The position numbers and the translations under genes are program-made. Under the pieces are notes generated by a model. It saw only the letters and a program-made list of their open reading frames with translations, did not search any database and was not told the origin of the DNA. From Strix aluco (taxonomy: Eukaryota; Chordata; Aves; Strigiformes; Strigidae), in assembly GCF_031877795.1 (NCBI RefSeq), contig NC_133932.1, forward strand, positions 90,053,994 through 90,117,993: a stretch of 64,000 nucleotides of DNA, written 5' to 3'. Positions within the stretch are counted from its first letter, which is position 1. Each line of letters starts with the position of its first letter. This document shows positions 50,001 to 62,000 of the stretch, one piece after another.

Positions 50001-53000
50001 AGTAATGTTATGTTAAATTGCAATTTTATGATTTCAAAATAAAGTTGGTTTCTATCCAAAGAACTAAAAGCTATCCTTTTTTTAATATTGCATCTGTTAA
50101 ACAGCTAAAATGATCTAAAAGTGTTTTCAGTATTTGTACATCACCCTTAATACAAGGCAGAATGTAACTACAGTACCAGTATGAATAATGACGGAATCTG
50201 GCATGTTACTCCCATTAGAAATAGCCTTTAAATTTTTATTACGTTAGAAGTATTTCATTATTAACATTGTGCCATTACTTCAGTTTTACTTCTGAAAAGG
50301 AAGACCACCACACTTCAGAAAACATTTGTAGTTTAAATTCAATCAACTTTCTTGAACTGATGCCTGTGAATAGCAGATTATAAAACACAAAAACTGGAGT
50401 GTATTTAAAAGGACCTCTGCCAGCTGGCATGTCATGGACTTCTTGCAAAAAATACGTAGTATAATTTTGAATTCCAAATTTGGCTTTATCGTTGTCTTAT
50501 CCAGTCTACTTATAGATGTATATTAACTGTATAATCAAATATCTAAATTCCATTTTATCAGCTGCTTTAATATTATTTTTCTTGTATTGTTGCTCAAAAG
50601 TATATGGTTTCATTAGTTAAATATATTTTTTCTAAATTCCTAACATTTGGAATTACACAGGAAACAGTAAAATATTCATAAAGTAAAGTATATTTGAACT
50701 ATAATTTTGTTTTGTTTTCTTAGAATGTGACTAAATTATCTGTGAAGGATAGACTGGGTTTTGTGTCAAAGCCAGTTACTCCAACAACTGAAAAGGTAAG
50801 AGAATGTCTCTCATTCTCTTCCTCTTACATTTAACTTCAGTGGAACTAATTTTATTATAAAACCCCTTGTGTCAATGTTAAGTTTCTTTTATAACTATGA
50901 ATCAAGGTATTTGCTAAAGTTTAGTTTTATAAAGTACAATATGTCAGAACTTGGCTTAGCAGATGGCTAAATGATTATATGAAGAATAAAACATGCTAGG
51001 ACAGAAGATGCTGTTCTGTGGCTTTTGTTTTAATATAGTAGGATCTATGTTTATTCAGTCATGAAAATACCTAGTTACATTCCAGGATCCTGAGTTGTTA
51101 GAAGAATACAGAAATAAATAAATACATTTTGACACTACGTATGAATCTGTAGAAAGCCTTTCTATAAAAACGTGTTTGGGCTTTTCTGTCCTTTAAAAGG
51201 TGATGCTATAAACATTTACCTTCTTATTTGGTCTTAAAATTTTCAGTAATTGTGAAAAGATAAGTGGAAATTAATCAGTATAGAAAACACAAAGAGGTAG
51301 AGTGGGAAAGGTGTATCTGAATTGTGGTTATGAGTTATGTATTTTGCCCAGTGGTTGCAATTTTCAGATCACAGAGTTGTGTTTACTTTAGTAGTAAAGT
51401 TTGAGATGCATGTTTCCAGGTCTGTTTAGCCCCTTAGCGGACAAGCTTCCCTAGTGTTTATAACATTCATTTGAGAAGGCTTTTGGTAGAAAGACAGTAA
51501 GCTTTCCCCAGTAACAAGATTCCTCTGCCTAGGTATATATCTTTTCTATTGGAAATTGGCTTGACCTGAAATGAATGAAGCATCCACTGCATTTCCCCCC
51601 CCACCCCCTTATGGTATGGCAGTTAACGCATTTAGTGGAATCTAAGTCAAATTTACTCCAAAAACACTATGCTGTGCTTAGCATACAAAGCTAACAATAC
51701 TTAGTGTTGAGTTGTAATTGTAGAGGATGTGTCTTTGACTCATTTCAAGCTGAGCAGTTCACCTAAATGCACTGATTCTGGCTTCTGGCTTACGTTTGGT
51801 TGTTGGGTTTGATTAGTTGCATTCTTGTTGTCCTAATTAGTTACAGATAAATATCTTACTGTGTATTCATGAACTACATTTTATATATATACTATATACT
51901 TACTTTAGAAATAGGAAGTGTGCTTCAGTTTAAGTGGAAATACTTTTTTTTTCTCATTCTGTAAGAGCTGAGTTATTCTGAAACACTTGTCTACAAAAAG
52001 TAAAGTCATGCTAAAATGGTTTTCCACTGTGTTGTCTTATAGTACAGACTCATTTTGATTAACTACTGGGCTGTTCAGTGGGCTGGTCGTGAAGCAGCAG
52101 ATTCCTTTGGCTTTTTTGGTAGGGTTCTGAAACTTGATTTGACCTGTTTTTACATACTACCTTTACAAGGAAATACCTTGCTTAGTTTGCAGTGATAACA
52201 CTCTATAACCTTTAGAAATTAAATGATTGACAGCTGTCAAAAACCACAGATGTCATGTCCTAGATGTTTTTTTGCTTCTGACTGAGTGCAGGGTATGACA
52301 AGAACTTTCCAGTAAGAAAGTAGGTAGCTATGTTTCCCAAAGAGCTGAAGGAAAAGGAGATGGATCAGTCATCGTGAGGCCTTTTGAGATTTGTATAGGG
52401 ACTTGCAAATTTATGAACCCGTCAAGAGATTGACACTATTCCTTCTCTTGAATAGTAGTAAGAGATTTAGAAGACATTAATGTGTTGCTTCTTGCTCTTC
52501 TGTATTAGATGATGCAGGTACATCTCCTGTGGCATCTCTCCTTATATTAAAAGAGATGAGGAAGCATGGTTCACTCTGCCATGAAGACAGTTGAGGGCAA
52601 AAGGAGTGTGTCAATATTTTTGTCTTGGTCCTCTGTCTGTGATGTAGCCTATCCTAAAGCTACTTTGTAATAGGAACTATATGATCAGGATATGCATACA
52701 TTAATGTGCTTTAAGTTTAAAAAAAAATCCTTTATCTCCTTTTTAATGGCCTGCTTAGAGCATTTTATATCACCTTTTATAATAGCCCATAACATGCTTT
52801 GATTATTCCTTCCTTCCCGCCCCCCCCCCTTCTCTGCACTACCTACTCTGGAAAATACTGTGAGAAGAAATTGTATAAATAGCACAACAAAGTGAAAAGC
52901 TTTTATATGAAGCATTTCTGTTGTAAATTCTTCTGATCTCGATCTTTTCTGTCTTTCTAATGTTTCTTGGCCGTCTCTTTTTTTTTTTTTCCTTCTGTTG

Positions 53001-56000
53001 ATGGGCATTGTGTCTATTTTATGGAGTGCATGGTAACCAACAGACTGCATGCATCTTTTAATTTTCTACATATATATAAAGTATTTTTAAACTCCTGGAA
53101 ATTATATCAATTGCATAATTGCTGTGATTTGCTAACAAGGCAGGCAAAATCATGGCTATGTTATCTCTAGCACTTAGCCATGGAGTTTTTAATACTAACA
53201 TGGCCAAAATGTCCTCTAACATGATAAAAAATCAGAATAGTCCAAATCTTCAGGTATTTTGGAGATGTACATAGTATACTTTAGAGAGTTTGTAAAGCAG
53301 ACAACTGTGTTCTTAAGTCATGGAGAAATTTCATACCTCATTACAAATGTAGGAAAGAGAACAGAGAGACATAGGAGTCTCTTCCTTTGCTGTATGATGT
53401 TGAAGACTTCCCTGTACTTAAGTTACTTCTTGCTGATTGTGCAAGCTCAACTTTCCACAAACTACGTATCAAAAGTACCTACTTTGGACCTTAGTCCAAA
53501 TGGAATTTTTGCTTGGAAAATTCATGCAGCCATGAAAAATTGTATTTTAAACTTAAAAAAAAAAAACAACAAAAACTTCAGTTATTCTTGGGAAAACCTC
53601 ATTCTTCTATTTCCTTAATTATGCTCAAATACATAAAAATTTATATATTTGAAACTTGGAAGTACATATGAAATCTCAATGGAAAGGATTTATAATCTGA
53701 TGTTTATAATTTTTACATATCTGATGTGGTGCTGCCTCTTTAAAAATTGTTCAGCTTTAGCAACTCCAAATATAATTGTTACACCAAATTTTTATATTCC
53801 ATATCATCAAAACAGACAAAAGAAAAGACGCTTATATATTTTTTTAAGCACTCACGGGGTTTTTTTTTAAAAAATTGAAATTCACTGGCAAAAGAATAAA
53901 ATGATTTCCTCCTATAGGTTTTATCCACTTCTACTGGCTTGACAAAAACTGTGTACAACCCTGCTGCTTTGAAGGCAGCACAGAAATCTTTGCCTGTTGT
54001 TTCCACTTCCGTGCTAGACTCTAATGAAGCACAGAAGAAAAAACAGGTAAATTAAACATGCTTATTTGTAAAATGGACCTAGATTGGGAACTTGTGACCA
54101 CTAGAGATAGTGCACTATGTATATTCATCTCAAGAGCATAGATGAAACTAGTTATAAGATTAAATTCACTATAATGGTTTCTTTTCAAAGGACAAGAGAA
54201 TTCAGCATTGTTTTGTTAATTTTTTCAGTGTATGTTCAGGTAGTGTAAGCAGATTTTAAACTCTCTAGAAGTTCAAAATGTGAAACACTTTTCCTGGAGG
54301 CAGAATCTCCATGTTGAGGCATGAATTGTCTATTGTGAGTGAGAAGGGAGTATAGTATAGCCACTGTTCTTCTCTCTTAAGCCTTCCTGGAGCTGGCTTG
54401 TATTACCATCAAATTGGGCTATATTCTCAGTGTATTTTGTACTTGTGACCAGAATTGTTTCATTACTTGAGAGAATTGAGAACTGTGTGACTCCGCATTT
54501 TATTGTTTCCAAACAATAGTTCTCCTGCATCCATTTTTGGTTTTTGCATACTATTAGGTTTTCACTTTTTTTTTTTGTTAGAGAGGAAATGCAACAAAAA
54601 TGCATTTGGCCGTGAATAGGTGACTCAGTGTAGCTTGCTTAGAATTTTCAAAAGAGCTCAGTAAAGCTCCTTTTATTCTTTATCATTTATTCTTTTTCTT
54701 ATTTTTATTATAATTTAGAAAAACTAAATACAAGGACAGTGTTTATCTTACTGGTTTCAAACCTCAAATTAAGAGTTCAATTCTAAGTTAGATTCAAACA
54801 TAAGTGTTGAAAGCCGTACAACTGTTAAACAAAGATTTTTAGCTTATTTTGATAATCTTCTGTAACTATTGTCTAATATAATTTGAAATAGCAGTTTGTA
54901 GCTGCATGTCAGTTGTGGCATTGGTCCAGACTTTAAAGAAATCACTTCTAATTTTGGGATTTCATTTCATATTTGTCCCCTAAAACATGTTTTTCTGAAT
55001 CAGAGCATTTACCTTTCAAGTTAAGATGCTAAGTGCCTGTGAAATGGCAAAAAGCTTGTAATAAAATTACTGACTCAGCATAACAGCTGTAGGGTTTTTT
55101 TGAGAGAAGACACTGAAGATGTGCTAAGTGATTGGCTCCTTTTTCATGTGCTCCTTCTTCTCTTCAGAGATTTCTATTACAATGTACTAGTACTTGTGGA
55201 AAAACATGATTTTGTGGGACTCACTCCCTTCTTTCTTCCTGTCTCCCTAGTTTTTCTAAGCATTCATCCCCTTGTCTTATCTTCCTTTTCCCTTCAAAAA
55301 AATGATTGCATACTGTATTGCAAAACTAACATTTCATGCAGCAGAATTTGTCAGTATTTGGGAAGACATACAGAAACCTTATTACTATTCTTTTTTTATG
55401 GCTGTTGTGCATTTACGCTCTTTGTATACGATAATTCACTTGCAGTCTGATCCCAGTTGATGGGTAGTCTAGAACTGAAAAATCATGGTCTGCCTCTCCT
55501 CTTTTATCCCATTAAATATGTTGATGTCAAAGCTCTTAATTGTTTTCCACAAGTATCCTGCTGTCTAAGACTTCTACATTCTGTATCTGAGAACAAGAAG
55601 CAATTGCTTTCTCTCAAGCAGCACTAGTAGAAGTTGAGCACAGCAGCTGTGGCATCTCCTCCTGCTTCTCCTTCTGACTGCTCTATGTCACAAATTTATC
55701 AGTTTCAGCTCATTTTGATTTGCCCATTGCAGTGTCAACATTCTGTTTTTAGGAGATTGAGTTGTAGTACTTGACACTTCCAAGTTACAGCAGTAGGATG
55801 CAAAAGAGATGGTTTTCTTTGGGTAGCACTTTAATTTTAGGAAACAGAATGTATTTTCTTTCTGCTTGTAACTATACGGGAGAATGTGTTTTAATTGATG
55901 GACTTGATTTACAGTTTCTTTCAAGATACTGTCCTTGCATATTTAAGCTCTTGTATGTTATACCTCTTGCGGTAGTGTATTATATTGCCTTTCAGCTTTC

Positions 56001-59000
56001 AGTGGAATTGTGTAAGGGGCTACTTTGTACGTAAGTAATAATAAAGTGTTCTTAACACAGATCTAACTAGGAAAGATCATTAGATCCTCCACTAATTTGA
56101 TGATGCATTGTTTTCCAAAGCATAATTTGAAACATTGTCCATTAGTACCTTGAGTTTCTGTTACTAATTTTTTCCCTGTTATTGTAAGTCACTATTGTAT
56201 AGTTGTCAGGCATAGTATATTATTCTTCTGGCATTATTTTTCAAAATCTAGAAACTTTCTGTAATTTTTTTATGCTTCTAGGAAGCATTACGACTTCAAC
56301 AAGATGTGAGAAAAAAGAAGCAAGAAATCTTAGAGAAGCACATCGAAACACAAAAGGTAAATGTTAGCATTAAAGAAAGTCAGCAATTCAGTTGTAAAGT
56401 CTCAGTTCACTGTAAAATATTTCAGAATTTGTAAGCACGGGCTACAAAACTGGCCTATGAAATAAGCATTCTCTTAGAATGGTATTATCACATTATTTTA
56501 AGTTTAGAGTTTTAATCTAACTTGTCTTGTTAGTTTACTTAAACTACAAGCTTATGCAATTTAGGTGCAATTTTCATTGAAATTGCACCCAAATGGGTGC
56601 CACATGCATATTTTTTGGGAGAAGTGAAATCCTGAGAGTTCTACTTGACAAGACCAGGAGGATTGATGTAGAAAAGTATGCATGGCTACACTTAGGCTTA
56701 GGAGCAGAGAAAGGCCAAAATATCGTTTAAGTTGAATAAAAATTTTGAATAACTTAAGTGCGTTGAGCAAATCTGTCCAAATGAAATGGAGATATCATAT
56801 GTTTGTTAGCAAATTAATCAGAGATTCAAACAAAGAATTTAGTTTAATATAAGCTGTTAAAAGCCTTATATGCTGAGTTTGAATATCAAAGCAAAATAAA
56901 TGCAATATTCTGTTTTTCCATTAGTTGTAATGCGTACTGGAAGACAGACCTGTAATAGTAGTTGCTAAGTAAAAGATTTTATTCTTTTTTTTAAATTGGG
57001 CAGATGCTGATTTCAAAGCTGGAGAAGAATAAAGCCATGAAGTCAGAAGACAAAGCAGAAATCATGAAAACACTGGAAATTTTGACTAATAGCATTACCA
57101 AGTTAAAGGATGAATTAAAAGGTGTATCACCAGGAGGAGGGACTCCTTTAAAAAGCATGAAAACTAAGACTCAGGTACTCAAGTTTTGGTCAGCTTTTTA
57201 ATAAGAAGAATTCACATGCTTATGTGAGCAGAATAAAAATGTGCAGCCACATCAGCAGTGTTTAGAGCCATACTAGTTTAATTTTGAAGTCATCTTTGAA
57301 GTGAGATTGCTTTTGCCTTCTTTTTAAAGGAACATAGTTAATTTTAAAACCATGCTGTTGTCTGAAAGGTTTCCCCACTGTTACATGTCTGGAAAATCAA
57401 AAACACAAACCAAAAATCATATGATTATTTGTTTTTCCTTATCTGATCTTCTGGTAGTCTATAGCTTTCTTAAATTTTGAGTAGCAATCATGAAAATATG
57501 GTTTCTTACGCAAAAGCATTACCGTTATGCAACACAGACAACTTCTGGTCAGGTTTGATACACAAAACAAAGTGTTTCGCCTAACTAGTTGACTGTTGTA
57601 CATAATTTTCTGGGGCTGTTTATGTCACTGAAATTTTTCAGTATGCTAAGCTTCTTAGATTGAAGATCATACTGGTCAGTTTTCCTTTGACCTAGCTACC
57701 TGGGTTTGGCTTGTACCTGTGAGGAATTTCTCTCCTCTGCTATAATTATTGTTATTACATGGTTACAAGCAGTTTCCCAACTGCTTAAAGATCTAATTAA
57801 ATTACCTTTTGAAATGCAATATTTTGCTTTTTCTAAGTATATGTTCTTAAACAGATCACAAGGTGATTAAGTGAGAATTTGAGAAATAACATTTTAAGAA
57901 ATCAGTAAGTGTTCTTTTAAATATATTACAAGCTTTTCTTGCTTTATCAAGTGAGGAATTGCACACTGATAAAAGAGCAGATTTTTGTACAGTGTATTTT
58001 CTAGTAAAGACAAAAAGCCTTGATCTTTTATTGCTGTTTTCATTCAGTTCTTAAATCTTCAGAATTCTTAGTCTTCTGTTCTAATGTTTGGGATTCTGTT
58101 TTAAAAAGCTGGTGTAACATTACAACCCAGATTTAATTTAAATGGATCATTAGTTTTCAGTTTGAAGCAGCATTTCTACTGCTTTATTTTGCATAGAAAT
58201 ATAGGCATTAAAAGTAACTGCGGTGTAAATTACAGTGATGTACAGTTTTGAAAAGAAATAATCAAAAAGAAATACTGAAATGACTTGTATGTACTGACTG
58301 TAGTTTCTTACATCATTTGTCAGTCAGGAAGAAGTTGAAGCAGCTTATTTTTATCCTGAAAATGGGTATATGTTATAATTCCTGCAACTTGGTTTATACC
58401 TCATAAAACAACTTCAGTTGCAGTGGAATGTTTTACTGTGTTTTAGAGGGGGAACTAAGTATAATAATCCCAGAATTCAGGCACTGCTATAATAAGATTA
58501 AACTCTCCTTTTTTTGGAGATGAGAGAAGATAATTTTTTTGACATTTTTATGTTTTTGAGAGAGTGTGGACGTTTTCCGGTGAGAAAATGTTTCTGAGAA
58601 GTCTGAAGGAAGTTACCTGCCTGTAGAGTGAATTTGAACTATAAAAGTCCTAGAAATTGGCAATATTTTTAAAGCTGCATTTGATTCTTAAAGCCTCATG
58701 GTTTTGAGAAATACTCTTCTGCTGGTGTGGTATAGAGTGCTTCCTAAATTTGGACAGGAAAAAGTAGTTTATATCAGTTTTGATCCAAGAATACCAGTTG
58801 GTTGTGGATTTTGTCACATGCAAGGAAATGAATCCAGACCCATGGAAATGAGGAAGCAAGTTGCATCATGAAAACTTGCTAAATTCTTGACTAGAAAACT
58901 TAAATGCAGCATTTTAACCCATGACAGTTATTTTACCCTGAGAGTGGTCCAGTAAATTCTTGGAGTGGACAAGAAAATTAGCCTGGTAACACAAAATTGC

Positions 59001-62000
59001 TCAAAATCGTTGAGATTGGAAGGGATCTCTGGGGTTTGTCTTGTTCCATCACCAGGTGCCACTAAGAGGAGTCTGGATGTCTTCTTTACTCATCCATGCT
59101 GTGTATTTATACACATGAATTAGATCCACCCCACCTGCCGCCACCTCTTCCTGAAGTTAAATAATCCCAGCTCTGTCAGCCTCTGCTTATGTAGTAGATG
59201 CTCCAGTCCCTTAATCATCTTTGTGGCCTTTTGCCTTTCTCTTCAGTATGTCCCTCTTGTACTGGGGAGCCTGGAACTCAACACAGCACTCCATATGCGG
59301 CCTCACCACTGCAGAGTAGAGGAGAAGGATCACCTCCCTTGACCTGATGGTGGTGCTCTTCCTAATGCAGCCCAGGAGGCTGTCGGCCTTCTTTGCCACA
59401 AGGACACATTGCTGTCTCATGTTCAGCTTCTCTTCTGCTACCAGGACCCCTCAGGTCCTCTTCATCTGGGCAGCCCTCAACCTGTACTGGTGGCTGGGGT
59501 TATTCCTCCCCAGTTGCACAACTTGGCATTTTCCTTTGTTGAAATTAAGGAGGTTCCCCCTGCCCTATATCTCCAACATGTCAAGATCCTTCTGAACAGA
59601 AACACAACCAGCTGGTGTACCAACCACTCCTCCAGGTTTTGTATGGTCCACAAACTTGCTGAGGGAACACTCTGTCTTACCATCCAGGTCACTAATGAAG
59701 GTGTTAAACAGTGACTACTGGGGTACACCACCAGTGGCTGGTCTTCAGCTGGACTTTCTGGCACTGATCAGAACCCTCTGAACCCAACAGTTCAGCCAGT
59801 TTTCAGTTCATCTCACTGTCTACCTATCTAGTCAGCACTTCATCCTTTTGGCTGTGAGGATGTTGTGGGCAACAGTACTGAAAGCTGTACTGAAGTCAAG
59901 ATAAACAACTTCCACTATGCTCATGTCCACCAAGCCAGTCATCTCGTTATAGACAGCTGTTAAGGTCAAGCATGTTTTGTCCTTGTTTTTGCCCAATCAC
60001 CTTCTTGTTCTTAATATGCTTGGAAATGGTTTGCGGGATGTTTTGGTTCTTCATCCTCCCAGGGATTGTGGTGAGGCTGACCAGCATGTAGTTACCCAGA
60101 TCTCCTTGCCCTTCTTGAAGATTGGAGTGATATTTGCATTTTCTCAGTCCCAAGGAACCTCCCCCAGATGTCATGACCTTTCAGAGGTAATTGAGATTGG
60201 CTTTGCAATGACATCAGCGAGCTCCTTCAGTACATAGTGGTTGCATCCTGTGGGGTCCCAGGTTTTTGTGTCTGTCCAGTTTGTTTAAATGTTTCTGAAC
60301 TTGATCCTCTTCCAACAAAGATAAGTCTTGCCCCGGGTTATTGCACTAGTCTCAGCATCTGGGATTGCTGAAGGCAAGTCTTTCCAGTAAAGACTGACTA
60401 GTAGGAGGTATTGAGTACCTCGACTGTTCCGTGTCCTTTGTTGCCAGGTCCTCTTTCAACGTTCAGCAGTCATCCCACATTTTTCACAGCATAGTGTTCC
60501 TCTTGCTGCTGGATGGATATGCAGAAGCCTTTCTTCTTGTTTCTCACCCCCCTTACCAGATTTAATTCTAGGTGGGTGGGCTTTGACTTTCCAAACCAGT
60601 GCCTGCATGTTCAGACAGTTCTCTATATTCCTTCTGTGATCTGATCCTGCTTCCACCTGTTGTACACCTTGTTTTTGGATTTAAGTTTTGTTAGGATCTC
60701 CTTGTTCATCCAGGCAGGCATCCTGTCACATTTGCTTTATTTCCCGCACACTCTGGAACTTGGAGAATGTGATTCTTGAAAATCATCCTGCCTATCCAGC
60801 AGATACCCAGGCCCAGGGTCTTTGAACAGGAGGCTTCTTTCAGTTGTCTGAGGAAGACCTCATCTACATGATCAGGCAGTGTGTAGTACACACTGACAGT
60901 AACATCACCTGCATGGGTCTGCTGCCATCCTAATCCTGACTCACAAGCTTTTGACTGACTCTCTGTGCGTTTATACTGTGCTCTCATATAAAGGGCAAGT
61001 GCTGCTCCTCGCTGTCCTGGCTTGTCCTTCCTTAAGAGACTGTATCCATACACTGTACCACTCCAGTCCTGTGAGTTTTACTATGATGTTTCTGTAGACC
61101 TGGTGACACTGCAGCCCTGTAGCTGCACACGTAGACATCTAATACCTGCTCTTTGTGTCATGTGTGTGTATTAGTATACAGGCTCTTCAGAGAGCACTGA
61201 TTTCCCAGAAAAGTAATGAGATCTTCCCCCCTTGATGCTGTTCTGTAGGCTGTCCTTCATTTATATGGATTGGTATGTGTATGTTTGAGGTTGTCCCCCG
61301 TCAACCTGATTTTGTTCATCTTGAGATCTCTTCTGCCCACATCACCCTTTGCTTGGCAACCTGGTCCACTACTTTTTTGTGTGATTGTTGTTTTTACTAG
61401 TAAAGTGAGGTTATATGCTAATTTGAATTCCAGTTTTAATGAAGTTCTTGAGCTGGTTTTCCATTTCCTTTGTAATATGGAAGGTGAAGAGACATTTTAA
61501 GCAAACCCATTTCATAATGGACAAAATACCGAACCTGCAGAAAAATGGATTTTATTGATAGCTTTCCTCTCAGGGAGATTGTGCATTATCTGTGAGCATT
61601 GTTTTGTTAACATTTGAAAGAGAGAAAACAGTCAGTCCCATATGACTTTTTTGTGGAAGTGAGGAATTAACAGAGCCTTCAGTTAAAATTTACAACTTTG
61701 ACAATTTTCTGAGAGACTTTACTCAAGGTTCTGTTGCATTTTGTTAGCGTTTAAAACCTGGACAGCTCAGAAGACCCTGCAAACTTGAAGATGAGGCCCG
61801 TGTGACTGTGCCATTATCTTTACCTATTTTTGTCTTGTTCTAGTTCACGCAGATTACAAAATGCTCTCCCCCCCCAAGTGTAGAAACCTTTGCTGCCTCT
61901 CGGTGTGTCTTCAAGGAGGTATTTTCTTCTTGAGACCTGGCACAGCTCTATAAAAGACAAGTCTTCATTAAGAGCACTAGAAATAAACCTCAAAAGTCTT

